This document shows, piece after piece, positions 37,401-50,294 of a stretch of 64,000 nt of DNA. Source of the DNA: Hirudinaria manillensis (taxonomy: Eukaryota; Annelida; Clitellata; Hirudinida; Hirudinidae); assembly GCA_034509925.1 (NCBI GenBank), contig CM067529.1, positions 237,501-301,500 on the forward strand, given 5' to 3'. Within the stretch, counting starts at the first letter, position 1. The number at the start of each line of letters is the position of its first letter. A program made the translations under genes and the position numbers. The notes beneath the pieces were generated by a model. It worked only from the letters and a program-made list of their open reading frames with translations, had not been told where the DNA came from and ran no database searches.

Positions 37401-37475
37401 TGTGGTCGGAAGTTGGACGTCAGCCGACGATGTGTTTAAGGACAGACCGATGACGAGGAGTTTCATGGCTTTCAT
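29676..37475 (-). CDS. Secreted or surface-anchored EB-module protein, 6 exons
   Basis: Exons: 37475-37052, 35836-35645, 35314-35216, 34298-34167, 30480-30364, 29806-29676. All introns are GT-AG and phase 1, which allows domain shuffling. The model encodes 364 residues. A signal peptide ([18 protein letters not shown]) and a Thr/Ser-rich region of about 75 residues precede five Cys-rich EB-type modules. The second is canonical (C-x5-C-x5-C-x4-C-x-C-x12-C), as is the fourth ([21 protein letters not shown]). The fifth is shorter. The last exon gives a linker with small residues (Leu-Thr-Ser-Met-Ala), then a charged Asp-Lys-Arg-Glu and 20 hydrophobic residues running to the stop codon. With no cytoplasmic tail this resembles a GPI-anchor signal as much as a membrane helix. 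Partners are unknown. Introns 1-5 carry large microsatellites. Confidence 0.85.
30195..30310. repeat. GGAC/GGAT array in intron 5 of the EB gene
   Basis: A mixed GGACGGACGGAT array. Short acidic open frames on the minus strand between this array and exon 6 are not supported by splice sites. Confidence 0.9.
30927..31068. repeat. (GGAT)n microsatellite in intron 4 of the EB gene
   Basis: A nearly pure GGAT array of about 140 bases. It is followed by a GAT/GAC array at 31238-31338 and another GGAC/GGAT array at 31552-31620 in the same 3.7-kb intron. Confidence 0.95.
33042..33447. repeat. Opposed ATC and GAT arrays in intron 4 of the EB gene
   Basis: CATCAT/CACCAC at 33042-33120 and GATGAT/GACGAC at 33318-33447 are reverse complements separated by about 200 bp. 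A short GTAC run (33238-33254), itself palindromic, lies between them. Confidence 0.9.
34301..34482. repeat. (GAT)n/(GGT)n microsatellite beside EB exon 4
   Basis: A long GAT array with a GGT block begins three bases from exon 4. On the sense (minus) strand it forms the end of intron 3, a CATCATCATCCCCAG polypyrimidine-like tract that supplies the acceptor. Exon 2 also follows a CATCATC tract. Confidence 0.95.
35547..35582 (+). other. Candidate G-quadruplex in intron 2 of the EB gene
   Basis: Five GGG runs lie within about 33 bases on the plus strand. Four of them (35557, 35561, 35567, 35577) have loops of 1, 3 and 7 bases, so the usual G3 N1-7 rule is met. It comes from two copies of GGGTGGTATAGGGTGG. 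The plus strand is the template for the EB gene. Confidence 0.5.
36553..36698. repeat. (GTGA)n microsatellite in intron 1 of the EB gene
   Basis: A practically pure GTGA array of about 146 bases. It lies 350 bp inside intron 1, and its motif is the reverse complement of the TCAC array upstream of exon 1. Confidence 0.97.
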
Positions 37476-38384
37476 TGTTTAAAGTTTTTATTTTGTTAAT
37501 TATTCTATTTATAGGATGTATAAGCCTCATAAGGGATTGTAAGAAAAGCGAAGAGCAGAGCCTTAAAAGCAAAATGGGATTGAAGAATTTAAACGGAATT
37601 GATTGAATTATGAGCGTAATTCATGGATAATTTAAAAATTTATCATTGGTCAATCACTCCAGAGGTCCATACGAATGCCCTTTGACGTCAACGAAGAACA
37701 CGATTTTCAAAGTTTTTTTGCAATTTATTTCTAATTTTTTAAAAACAAAATTCACAAATTTCTGAGAAAAATCCTGACAAACGAGATGATAGATTTGCTT
37801 TTTGACTTTTGCACTGTTGCAAGGTGCGAAAGAGACACCTGGCGAGCTGTTGACGAGTTTTGTCGAATTTCCTTTTTCAAATAATTTATTTAAATCTGGC
37901 GAGAATTTAAACCAAAAATGATTTCTTGCTTTTTTATTTTTAAATGAAAGTTCAAAGGTCAACAATTCTTCTTGCATCTCATTAGTGGAACGTGAATCTC
38001 ATTAGACTCTTCCAGTGCCTAAAACTATTGCATATGCAAATTATGAATATCATTTATGCTTAAATTATATTTTATAAAATAATTATTTTTATGAATTTCT
38101 GAGCGATAATAGATTCGTCGTTTTTGTCGAAGCTTTTTCTAGGCTCATTCTTGTTCGGTTCTGGTCAACATGAAATTGTTTTTTCTTTGTTTCTGCGTGT
38201 TATTTTTAATCTTTTGTTTCTGTTCCTTGTTGATTATTGCAGGGTGAGTCGATAATGGGAAACTCCTATTAGGCATTAATGAGATTTATTTTCAATTTCC
38301 TCAACATCACCTGTGTTGCAACGTGGTCTTGTTTTATACCTTTTTTTTTTTACATCGCTATCCATCGTTCGTTCACTCGCACGC

Positions 38385-38629
38385 CCACTCACTCACTCAC
38401 TCACTCACTCACTCACTCACTCACTCACTCACTCACTCACTCACTCACTCACTCACTCACTCACTCACTCACTCACTCACTCACTCACTCACTCACTTAC
38501 TCACTCACTCACTCACTCACTCACTCACTCACTCACTCACTCACTCACTCACTCACTCACTCACTCACTCACTCACTCACTCACTCACTCACTCACTCAC
38601 TCACTCACTCACTCACTCACTCACTCACA
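38385..38629. repeat. (TCAC)n microsatellite upstream of the EB gene
   Basis: About 245 bases of CTCA/TCAC with a single TTAC interruption, about 0.9 kb upstream of the EB start codon. Confidence 0.97.
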
Positions 38630-41600
38630 AACTCACTCACAGTCACTCACTCAAATAATCTTCCAATGATTCACGTTCATCCACAGAGAAGTCTTGACAT
38701 CTTTTGATCATCACAGGCCATCGAAAAGAGAGTTGATTAGTGACAAAAAAAAAGGTGAACTCACCTGTAGTCACGTGGTTAATTAAGCGAACATCCAGAT
38801 GGGTTTTTAATCTCATGTTGTTGTATCAGATGTTGTCACAGACGGACAGATGTTCAACCTTCCTTCCTTCCTTGATTGAATCAATCAAACATTTTTGTTA
38901 ATTAATTGTCACTCATTCGGCTCTGAAACGTTTTTCGAGCCAGTAATTTATTTATATATTTATTTATTCATTTATATATTTCTTATTTATCTATTTATAT
39001 ATTTATTTATTTATTTATATATTTATTATTTATTTATTTATTTATCTCGGAATTTCAGAAGAAAAAAACAGGATTTAATCGAAGAAAAGAAATGCCTCCG
39101 AACCCATCTTCAACCTTTTAACGGCTTCAATTCGCAGCCATTTGGCGCCAAAGTCAAGCAGGTACTGCGTGCAAAAATTAATCAAAAGCCATCCTAATGG
39201 AACATTTATTGCTCGTAAAGGCAGCGATGAAACCAATCCGTGTGTTGCTTTCCGACCAACACTGGAGAGAATGAACTTCTTTCTGTGGCCTTCATTCCAT
39301 TCGGCCACTCTTTCAGGTCATCCTCTTGTCCATCCATCCGTCAATCCATCCATCCGTCCGTCCATCCATCCATCCATCCGTCCGTCCATCCATCCATCCA
39401 TCCATCCATCCATCCATGTCATACGTGCGACATCATTTTCAGTCCATAAAGTTGTTCCTGCAACGAACCTCCGCATATTGCTTTCGACTTCTGGAACTTC
39501 TCATCAACAACAGCGTAGATGATGATGATGATAATGATGGTGATGATGGTGATGATAATGATGACTTTGGATATCAAGATGATCATGCTCGTTATGTATC
39601 AATATCAGGCATCGATAACCTATAGTATCAGCACCACCATCAAACTAGCAGCACAAGAAAATGCCAGGCATTATTTGAATCATTCGAACTTCCCCCTTTG
39701 ATCCGAACACAAAGTGCACTTTGGCACCGCCAGAGATTGTCCTTTATGGTCCCAATGATTCTATCAACCCCTTGTCAATGCGGTCGGTGCTTGTGATGCG
39801 GTGGCTGCAGTAGTTGTGGTAGTTGCGGTAAGTGTGGTAAGTGTGGTAGGGGTGGTACGTGTGGTAGATGTGGTAGGTGTGGTGGTAATGACTAGGAATG
39901 CAAGAGAGGAACGTGGAAGAGTTGGCGTATAAGGAGCTTGTACGATGTTTCGTGTGCACAGAAACGCCTCGCTCGATATAACAGGCCACTTCTGTCGGGA
40001 CTCAAAAAGAAAGAAAAAAACATACGAGGACAAAACAGCACCGTGTTTGGATCCCTTGTCGGACTTCTGGAATGGATGGACGGACGGACGGACTGATGGA
40101 CGGACGAACGGACGGATGGATGGATGGACGGAAGAATTTACTCTGCGATTAGAGATTGCCAAAAAATTCCAATCGATTTTGATAATGATCAACGCAATAA
40201 TACATCGCCTCAAAATACTCATACCACTGCTACTACCTTTGATAAATTGATAATACCAATAATACTAATAAATAATAAATATACTAATAAATGTTTGTAT
40301 TAATATTAATAATACTAATAAATGTTTGTATTAATACAACATAGCACTTTGTATCAAAAGTGAGACATAAATTATCTTTATTGGCAAAAAAAATGTATAA
40401 AAACTCCGTCTACCTGTCATTGGATTGTGATGCTCTAATCATTATCATGATCACAATCATTGTCAGAATCATTATCATAACTGCATGCGTTGAACGATCG
40501 AAATTTTCAGAATTTAAAAGAAATTTAACGAATAAATTCATCTGAATTAATATTTAAATTCGCAAAAATAGCTTTTAATTTAGAATGATCGGGAAGGTGA
40601 CGACGACGATGATGACGATGATGATGACGACGACGATGATGATGACGATGATGATGATGACGATCAAAGTGATAGTAACAAAGTGCGAGGCTGTTTCCAA
40701 TTTCCCGGCCTAATACCTCGCTTATCCTTGGCTCTCCGAGCTGCTAAATACACGCAGACGACGCATGCAACAGCTGGTCGCAGCTGCACGAGCTGCAGAC
40801 GCCGGTGTGGTGGCGACTCCTGACGACTCATAGCGACTCCTGGTTACTCCAGTTTTTCAATTGAGGAGGTTAAGACTTAGCAGTTGAAGTTATCGATCGT
40901 GCATTGAAATTGTTAGACTTCTTATCAGTCGTTCCTAATCACTCGAGTCATCAATCAAACGGTCCGAAGCTGGTTCGACAGTTTCAATCATGCGACCTTT
41001 CAATCAGAAGACGTTTCAATCAAGTCCAAGTCTCAATCGTATGCTCGGAATTGTCATTCAAAAAAGCAATTTCTGATCCAACAATACATTTTTTTCCATT
41101 TCGAGGCCAATTCACCTTCCAATCAATTCACCCCAATGCACCAACCACCCAATTCATCGTCCACCCACCCAAACCCTCTCCCATGAAAGCAGAGGCATCC
41201 AGGAAAACCAATGCCAGCAGTCAACAGTACAATTTTGTGTACAATTTCGCCAAAACCTTGTCTCGCCTTTATAATCTTTGTCCTCTCTCGTAGTTTCTCC
41301 AGCGTTTCTCCTTCACTCATTCATTCATTCATTCGTTCGTTCACTCATTCATTCATTCATTCATTCATTCGTTCGTTCGTTCACTCATTCATTCATACAA
41401 TCACTTAGTCTGTTAGCTAATCAACACATTCTAATAAACTAAACGACAAATCAAATCAACAAGTGACTGATTAAATGAAGAAGGAGAAGGAGGAGGAGTC
41501 AATAGTCAGCCCCACCAATGGGAGGAAGGGAAATGTTTCCAGCGGGTACCTGCGTCGTTTGTACGTGTCTCTTGATGGTGCTTTGCAAAAAGAAAAAAAT

Positions 41601-43010
41601 CCACGGTTCCTGGAAAAATAGTTGGACTCCAGAATGTGGAGGCCATACATCTCAAGGAAGTCTTCCGTCCATCCAACTGTCAAGCGTCCATCTGTCTAGT
41701 CATTCATCCTTGCTTTTGTCCGTCCATTCGTCCATTACGTTCACTCAAACCATTAATTTGCAAGCTCAGGAGAAAACGCACCGACTCCAAGCCGGGCACT
41801 AAACCACCCACTTATCTGCGAAGCTACCCACCCATCGGCCCAGCTACCCACACTCTTCTTCGTCACCCTCTTCTGCCTCATTGTCATTCAAGCGTGACCG
41901 CATCGCGTCTCTTCCAGCAAATTATTCTGCACAACGATATCGCCTTAAAACCGCCTAACGAGGTGTTTGCCAACACAAACAACAAACAACCATTTAATTC
42001 TTCAATTGATGTAAAACAATTTCATTCTCGAATTGATTTCTTAAATTTACAATTTGATTATCTTCATTAAAAAAAAAATTAAACCTCCTGATCATCATCA
42101 TCACCATCATCACAATCACCATCATCACAATCATCTTTATCATGATTATCAAATCTGCAAATAACCAAAGTAATCATATGCCTTTTTGGTCTCCTAATTG
42201 AATCTCCAAAATATTGCCCACTCATCCACCTACCCACCCACTCACCCACCCACTCACCTACCCCAGCCCTCAGACGGACGTCCAACGAATGCCTTTGATG
42301 TTGCATCCATTTCAGGAGATGAAAGGTTCATTGATGCCACTTGTGAGTAAGTGAGAAAATGATTGGGCGGGTGGCTGGATGGGTGAATGAGTGGGCGTGT
42401 GAGTGGGTGGATGGGTGAGTGAGTGACTGAGTGGGTGAGTGAGTGAGGAGGAAGGCAGTCATTTTTGGATCAAAGGGAGACCGGGGGCACCGCGGAGGCG
42501 TCTCAGATTACCATGGCAACTCGGTAATTTGTTTTCAGCGCAGGTTTCACGGTCAGGAGAGGAAATGACGGACCGGCGGTGGATGCTGTTCGCAACTGTT
42601 TCTATTTTTATCCTGGAATGTCCACGTATTTTGTGCTCGTAAAAATGTCTTTTTTCCTTCGGTCATCCAACCATCCTTGACTCGTTCAAGATGGATGGAT
42701 AGATGGATGGATGGACGGTTGGTTGGATGGATGGATGGACGGTTGGATGGATGGACGGTTGGATGGATGGATGGATGGATGGATTGGTGGGGACCCAGAT
42801 AGATGGGTAAACGCTAGGACGGATTTATGACAGACGCACGGAAAGGAAATGATTGATTGGGTTGAAACAGGAACAAGTGAACAGCTGGAAGAATAAACAA
42901 ATGAATGCAGTTACCTCCGGTCCTCTGGAGAGATGAATGGATTGTTTGTTGGATGAGTATTCGGGTGGATGATTTGCAGGATTGACGATTTGATAATTGA
43001 TTGATCTATT

Positions 43011-43195
<185 letters not shown>

Positions 43196-43754
43196 TTGAT
43201 TGATACGACAAGATGTGTGAGATGATGTGTAAATATTGCTTGCAACACTTTCATCATTTCTTACAATCCCCGGAGAGGTTGTAAAAAATTCATGATCCTT
43301 GTTTTCAAAGTCAAGGAACCTTGTGATGATGATGATGATGATGATGATAACGATAACAACGTTGTTGATGAGACATGATGCCTGTGATGATTTCAAGATG
43401 ACGTCGATGATGATGACGATCGCGTAAATACTCATCAGTGTCACTGGGTTTGCTTCTCCTTAGCATTTCAACGATTTCTTTTCTAATTGGATTCTCACCG
43501 TTACGTGTTTTTTACCATAATAACCTCCATCGTCATCATAATCATCACCATCGTCATCATAATCATCACCATCATCGTCGTCGTCATCATCTTCTCCATC
43601 ATCACCATCAGTTGTTCAACATCGGGGCTTTATCGATCGGCCAATGAAATTCGTCGGAAGTGATCACGTGAGAGGTATGTGACGTAGGTAATAAAACGAG
43701 CATTATAAAAGAGGTGTTAAAGGAACATAAAAAAGATGCTGACTGTGATGAATG

Positions 43755-44182
43755 TCATCATGATGACGATGATGATGATGACGATGACGTTGGTGATGAT
43801 GGTGACGATGATGATGACGATGACGTTGGTGATGATGATGACGATGATGACGACGGTGATGATGATGACGATGGTGACGATGACGATGGTGATGATGATG
43901 ATGACGATGATGATAACGATGACGTTGGTGATGATGATGACGATGGTGATGATGACGATGGTGATGATGGTGATGACGATGGTGATGATGGTGACGATGG
44001 TGATGATGGTGACGATGACGTTGGTGATGATGGTGACGATGGTGATGATGGTGATGGTGACGACGGTGATGATGACGATGACGATTGGTGATGATGTTCA
44101 CGAAGAATAATGAATGATGAAGATGATGATGACGATGACGATGGTGGTGATGATGATGATGTTCACGAAGAATAATGAATGA
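43755..44182. repeat. GAT/GAC/GGT compound array with duplicated end module
   Basis: A 340-base purine-rich mixture of GATGAC, GATGGTGAC and GATGACGTTGGT blocks. At its end, a module containing TTCACGAAGAATAATGAATG occurs twice, near 44097 and 44161. Confidence 0.9.
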
Positions 44183-45847
44183 TGATGATGATGAAATAGT
44201 CGTGAAATCAAAATTTAATACCAATCATCATCATCATCATCATCATCATCGCCATCTTGATAACCTCACCTTGTTTGTCACTGGTCACATGATCATCATC
44301 ATCATCGTTATCATCATCAGAAGCTAAAAGATATTGGATTTAGCTTCGGGTCATTTTCCATGCAAGTTCTTTGAATATGACTGAAGTAAGGCTGCAGTAA
44401 TTCTTACAAGAGACACAAATATTTTTACAAGAGACGCAAATACTTTTATTTTCCAACTTATTACGAATTAAATCTTTAAAATTTTACTTTGGAAAATGAA
44501 TTCTCAGTTTTCCTGAGCTTCCTTATTGTAATGCATAATTTGAATTAGTAAATATTAAATATTTATTAAATATTCGTTCTCAGGAGTTAATTAAAGTTGT
44601 TATTTAAGTGTAGATTTTTTCAAATAATCCCCTTAAAATCTCGAAAAATCTTGAAATTCAAAGCGAAGCTGAGAAGCGAAACCTCTTTCTGGGAATGACC
44701 CGCCTGCGTTCCAGCATAAAACGTCGGATGCTTCAACCCTCACCTCCCTCCTTCACTCTCTCCTTCACTCACTCCTTCACTCTCTCCTTCACTCACTCAC
44801 TCACTCTTCTCCTCACCACGCATTCCTTCCTGTCCGTGACGAGTTTTTTTCCTTTAAACTTCTTGAAATTCTTCTTTCAAAGAAATGATGACGTCCATTT
44901 CTCTTCGAGCAACTTTCGGTCGTCGCGTGTCGCTCTTGTCGCTCGTGTCGCACTTGCAGCTTTGTCTTTGACCATTCTGCTCCTTAACTGGTGGCACTGG
45001 AATTCCAGATGTCTCTGTCAAGTGCACGAGTCTTTAAATTGCGCACAATTTCTTCTGCGAATTTCAAAATCTGCGCCTCAGGGGCTCGAGTTCTTTCCCT
45101 CGTCTTTTTCTTGAACCACGGTCCCTGGCGCCCCTCGGCCAGTGCCCCCCTTCCTCTGAACGTGCAAAGGGACAGGTCGTCATGGCGACGGCGTCGGTCG
45201 GTTGCCATGACCGCGGGTGTTTCTGTGTGGCATGATACAATGGGTGTCAAAACGTGACAATCTCTTTGGAAGAAATACGTGTGTACGCTTGAATAATGGA
45301 AGGTTATGTTTGAAGCTGCTCGCCGCAAAAAGCGCTTTTTATCAGAGTCTGTCACCACCACCGTCATAGTTTGGTTCATCATCATCACCATCATCATCAT
45401 CACAACCACTATCATCATCATCATCATCATCATCATCACCATAATCATCGCCACCGTCATCATCATCATCATCATTTTAATTATCATCCACTTGCACCGG
45501 GTTAGCAAACACTCCGGCGTTTCAAGTCTGGCCGCAATATGGCATTCCGTCGCTGGCAGTGACTAGTTTTTAATTCTTTGGACGTTTTACAATTCTTTGG
45601 TCACCCTCTCGCATGTCGAGAACTTACGAATGGACTCTCGGTCATTTGTCAAGGTCGTAAAAGAAGCAACACTGTCTTGTTGTTCTTGTTGTTGTCGTCG
45701 TCGTCGATGTTGTTGTTGGTGTCGTCGTCGTTGTTGTTGTTGTTGTCCATGGTGACAGCCTTGTTTGGAAAGCCATCTTTCTCCAGGTTTCCAGAGCAAT
45801 TCAGTCTGCCTGTAAAGGCGGTGGAATTAAGTATGCGCTCGTAAATA

Positions 45848-46280
45848 AATACATTAATAAATATAAATATAAATAAATACATTAATAAATATATATATAA
45901 ATAAATACATTAATAAATATATATATAAATAAATACATTAATAAATATATATATAAATAAATACATGAATAAATATATATATAAATAAATACATTAATAA
46001 ATATATATATAAATAAATACATTAATAAATATATATATAAATAAATACATTAATAAATATATATATATAAATAAATACATTAATAAATATATATATAAAT
46101 AAATACATTAATAAATATATATATAAATAAATACATTAATAAATATATATATATAAATAAATACATTAATAAATATATATATAAATAAATACATTAATAA
46201 ATATATATATAAATAAATACATTAACAAATATATATATAAATAAATACATTAATAAATATATATATAAATAAATACATTT
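45848..46280. repeat. 28-bp AT minisatellite, about 15 copies
   Basis: The unit contains AAATACATTAATAAATATAT and is 28 bases long (for example starts at 45903 and 45931). A few units are 30 bases through an extra AT. Single changes (CATGAAT, TAACAAA) mark individual copies. Confidence 0.95.
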
Positions 46281-48297
46281 GCTCCATCACTCCCAGTTCT
46301 TCTGCTTCTCGAAGAGTCATCCTTACTTCAGCCTTGGTGCATTCTGTCCATATTTTACGTCTCTAAATTACTGGCGCTAGCAGATAGCGCCGCCGAGATA
46401 GGCTGGAATGAGAGTCCGACGCTTACTCCACTCCAGGCGTCATCTGCGTTTCGAAACGATGGTGCAGCTTTTTCCATTTCACCATCATCGTCATTCCATC
46501 CGTCGATCCATCCATCTGTTAATGTTTATTCATCCATCCTTTGACTCCGCCCAGTCTCTTGTTATTGGCTTCTTCCATGGACATTCATAATTCATCGTAA
46601 GGCATTCTCATCTCCATAACACACTTCTCAACATGTCGGACAGTAATTTACTTTCTCATCCTGTTTTCTTCCTTCCATCGAAGGTTTTCATCCGATGGAA
46701 AATGACAAAACCTCGTACAATGCCGGAGCCATTACCGGGTTTTCCGAGAAGCCTTTCGATCACCCAACATTTATCCATCCATCCATCCGTCAGTCCGTCC
46801 ATCCATCCATCCGTCCGTCCGTCCATCGTTGCAATCATCCATTAATCCATTTCGCCATCAATCAATTTATCGCAATCCTTCGCTAAACATTCTCCAGTCG
46901 ATGTCATCATTAATGTTACATGATATCGAGAAAAAACAATGATGACGACGACGACGACGTTGTTGTTGTTGTTGTAAATTTAGTCTCATTTTTAAACATT
47001 TGCAAAACAGCAGAAATAAAAACAAAACGGAATTTCATTGAATTTCATTGAATTTCATTGAATTTCTTCAACTTGAAACTTTAATTTCACGAGCATTCCA
47101 CGTCCCTCCGTGCTCCTAGCTTCCGTTCAATTTCTCATCAACGTCTCTTTTATCCGCCTATCAATCCGTGCGTCCGTCCATCCATCCGTCCATCCGTGCG
47201 TCCATCCGTCCGTCCTTCCTTCCAATTCTCAAGTCATCCATTCATTGACAAGAGCCCTCCTAAATTCCTAGTAAGACTTCGCCCGCAGAATCTCCATCGG
47301 TCGGAGATGGATGGATGGACTGATGGAGTGAGCGAACGAAGCGGACGATTGAAGCGAATGATAAAATGCGGACGCCATGTTGGAAAAGATGGCCGGCTCG
47401 TGGAGTCGAGTCAACATCGACTTTCCAATTTAAGACTTCCGCTCTGAAAGATTAATTTTAAGGCAAGGATAATGAGCTCTCGACATAGCTCATCTTTCAG
47501 AAGCTTGTGGCTTTTAATAATTGCCTCTTCTCCTGTTTAAGAAGATTTATATTTCTTTTAAATTATGCACAAACTTTAGAAACAAGAAGTTCTTTCCAGC
47601 TGTTCTTTTTGTGGCAAATTTTTGTGGCCCCACTGTTATGGGCCCGAAATGGAAGGCAATGGGTTCCAATGTTTTCGTGGAAATCTTATTATGCTTTGTT
47701 AATTATTCAATATTTATTAATAATATGTCTACGTCTGCCATCTAAACGACTCTAGCGAATGTTTTATAATTACCAATAAATCAACACATTTATTTCAATA
47801 TTGAAGTAACTTTGAAATGACATTCAAATAAAAAAGGATATAATATTATTTTTAATAATTTTAATTTTAATTTCATAAATCCTTTCATTTAAACTTAGCG
47901 TTTCGTGACTGTTTTGTTTCTTACAACTTGAAATGCTTGAAATGAGTGGAATTGTTAAGAATTTTGAAAATAATTTTGAAAATATTAATTAATATATTTT
48001 CTAAAAGCCATGTTTGAGAATCAATAATTTATAAGTTTTAATTTTAATTACATGTTTTTACATTTACATCCGCCATCTAACGAACGAATATAAATACGTT
48101 GATGACTCTAGCGAATGTCGTGTAATTTCCAGTAAATTGAATTATATTAAAATATTAACGTTGGAATAATTCCGAAATAAAATTTAAATGAAATTTAATA
48201 ATAATATTTAATAATAATAATTAATAATAATATTTAAATGACATTTTAAGATTGGAGCCAAAAAAGAACAAGCCATTTCTGGTTGAAATTCATGAAA

Positions 48298-48919
48298 TCA
48301 TTCGGCCTTTGGGGAGAATTTTCGGGGAGTTGGTGTACTGTTCCCGCAATGACTTTTGAGTACTTTTGAAGCACTTCCTTTTATCAGTACTTCGAAATAG
48401 CAACTTGTAATTTTCTGATTGTAAATAAATTAATAAACCGATTGACATGTTTTTAATGCAAATAATTTTTTAAAAAAGTTAAATCTGAAGTGGAGAAATT
48501 GAAGAACTTACAGAAGGTTTTGTGTCGTTTTTGTACTTTAACCTCACCAATGCTACGAAAGTGTACTTGTATCCACTCATAACCTGAAATGAAAAAATTA
48601 TTTAATTCAATCAATCGATTATAAATTAATTTATTGTTTAATCGGTCAAATGACAATGAAATGTACTAAATTCATTTCGAACCTGATAGTTAGCCTGCGA
48701 GAAATACATGAGCCTGGCTGTTGCGCCATTTTTCTCAAGTGACTTCATGGCAAGGTTTCCAGCCTTAACCAAGCCTTTGTTTTTAAAGTCCCTGATGGGT
48801 CTGGCTCTTCCAGGCAAACCGATTATCAGGTTATTTGACGGATTCATTGATTTATCTTTTATCATTGAATCCACGGAGATGATAAGAAGCAGAAAAACAA
48901 GGAACTCTCGAAAGGACAT
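48298..48919 (-). CDS. Cystatin-like secreted protease inhibitor (copy A), 3 exons
   Basis: Exons 48919-48683, 48583-48512 and 48414-48298 encode 141 residues, with all introns GT-AG and phase 0. A signal peptide (MSFREFLVFLLLIISVDS) is followed by the cystatin pattern: an N-terminal Gly-x-Pro-Gly region, the Arg-Pro-Ile-Arg-Asp-Phe strand, a helix (LVKAGNLAMKSLEKNG), then Tyr-Phe-Ser-Gln-Ala-Asn-Tyr into the first inhibitory loop Gln-Val-Met-Ser-Gly (consensus Q-x-V-x-G, with Met for Val). Exon 3 holds a Cys pair 18 residues apart (SCYFEV to SHCG), matching the first disulphide of family-2 cystatins. The second disulphide and a Pro-Trp hairpin are missing. Cystatins inhibit papain-like cysteine proteases outside cells. 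The same exon layout is shared with copies B and C. Confidence 0.8.
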
Positions 48920-49035
48920 GATTAAAAGATTACTTTTGAGCTTTTATCCAAATATAATAATATTATGTCATAAAATTTGCCGATTTACTTGAATTATTAG
49001 TTACAATAATCGACCCTTAATCGGATGAGCTGTGA

Positions 49036-49044
49036 ATTTTTATA
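49036..49044 (-). promoter_or_regulatory. TATA box of cystatin copy A
   Basis: The minus strand reads GTTATAAAAATTC here, about 117 bases upstream of the start codon. Copy B has an equivalent box at almost the same distance. Confidence 0.5.
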
Positions 49045-49560
49045 ACGAAAAATAAATAAAAACAATGTTTGCTTCGGGAACGTATTAATCAATGACAGCT
49101 TTAAATAAATGTTGGTTCACTTAACTTCGGTTGGTCTGCCATTTATTTGTTGCTTTTACACGTGGCAAGCTGATTTTTAAATTTTTGAATAATAAAGATT
49201 TTTTAAAGATAAATTTAAAGAAAAAAAGATGCTTCTTAAAATTTAATTTGGTCCAGTTTTTTACTCTTTTTTAAAGATAACATCCACAAATATTTTTAGA
49301 TTTTTTAAGAAATGAATTTTAAAATGCAATATTCATGGAACAAATGTATTTAAATTAAACATTCACTTGTTTGCAATTCTTGTCTCAATATCAATAAAAA
49401 TCTTTTATTTATTTATTTTATTTCATAATTTTAATAATTGCAAGATTTGTATGTAATATATACAAAACAAATTAATTAATTATTCATAATTTATATTTAA
49501 GTGAAATAAAACACATGTTTTATGTAATGTAATGTAATATATCAATAAAAGATTATTAAA
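49045..49560. other. Spacer between cystatin copies A and B
   Basis: AT-rich unique sequence. I see no gene and no microsatellite array. Confidence 0.6.
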
Positions 49561-50169
49561 TTATTCAGCTTGTGGGTTAACAGTTTGGGTCTTAGGTTCC
49601 TTCTCTCTGCACTTATCCTTAAGGAGTTTCATCTTGTCTCTTTTCACAGAAACTTTGAAATAGCAGCCCTGAAAAAATAATAAAGTTAAAAATTCATTAA
49701 AGTTTATATTTTTTTTAAATTCAAATCGTTTTATTCAAATATAAACCAAAAATTCTTACCAAATTACGTGTCGATTTCTTAGTTTTGTAAGTGACCAAAG
49801 CAAAGAGGGTATACGTCGATTTCTTACCAACGGTCTGAAATCAGATTGAAGTTCAATTATTTATTTTATGAATAAGCAATTAATTAAAAATATTTGTTAA
49901 CGAAAATATCGAATCAAACGATCGTGTATTAAATTTAGAACCTTAACATTGGCCTGCATGAATCGGTCGAGTGTGGCAACGGCATTAGGACCATCTGAAA
50001 GGGTCTCGACAGCAAAGGATCCAACAGCCTGCAAACCTTTATCGTTAAAGTTCCGAATTGGTTTTGCCCTTCTGCTGGCTGCTCTTTCCGATGTTTTAAT
50101 TCGTTTGGAAGTTGATTCCAAAGACATGACGAAGAGCAAGACAATAATGGACTTCAAAACGGCAACCAT
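49561..50169 (-). CDS. Cystatin-like secreted protein (copy B), degenerate inhibitory loop
   Basis: Exons 50169-49942, 49834-49760 and 49668-49561 encode 136 residues with phase-0 GT-AG introns at the same places as copies A and C. A leader (MVAVLKSIIVLLFVMSLEST) is followed by Lys-Pro-Ile-Arg-Asn-Phe, the helix and Phe-Met-Gln-Ala-Asn-Val-Lys. Where A and C have Gln-Val-x-Ser-Gly this copy has Lys-Thr-Val-Gly-Lys, so the Q-x-V-x-G loop is lost. The beta-strand Tyr-Thr-Leu-Phe-Ala-Leu-Val-Thr and the Cys pair (GCYFKV to DKCRE) remain. It is probably folded and secreted, but a poor or altered protease inhibitor. An intact frame and splice sites argue against a pseudogene. Confidence 0.78.
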
Positions 50170-50286
50170 TTTTCTCGTTTATTTTTAAAAGCCTTTTTTC
50201 CTTCTCTTCTGACCTCCAAATTTCCATGAAACAGGAAACTGTTTCTGAGTTTCACGGAAAATGAAAAACAAGGAAGACAAGCGAAC

Positions 50287-50294
50287 ATTTTATA
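50287..50294 (-). promoter_or_regulatory. TATA box of cystatin copy B
   Basis: The minus strand reads GGGTATAAAATG, a canonical TATA box, about 118 bases upstream of the start codon. Confidence 0.6.

Noticed and set aside
44984-45508. Minus-strand 174-codon frame
   Set aside because: Its first third is a Met run from an ATC array and the rest has no recognisable domain or splice support.
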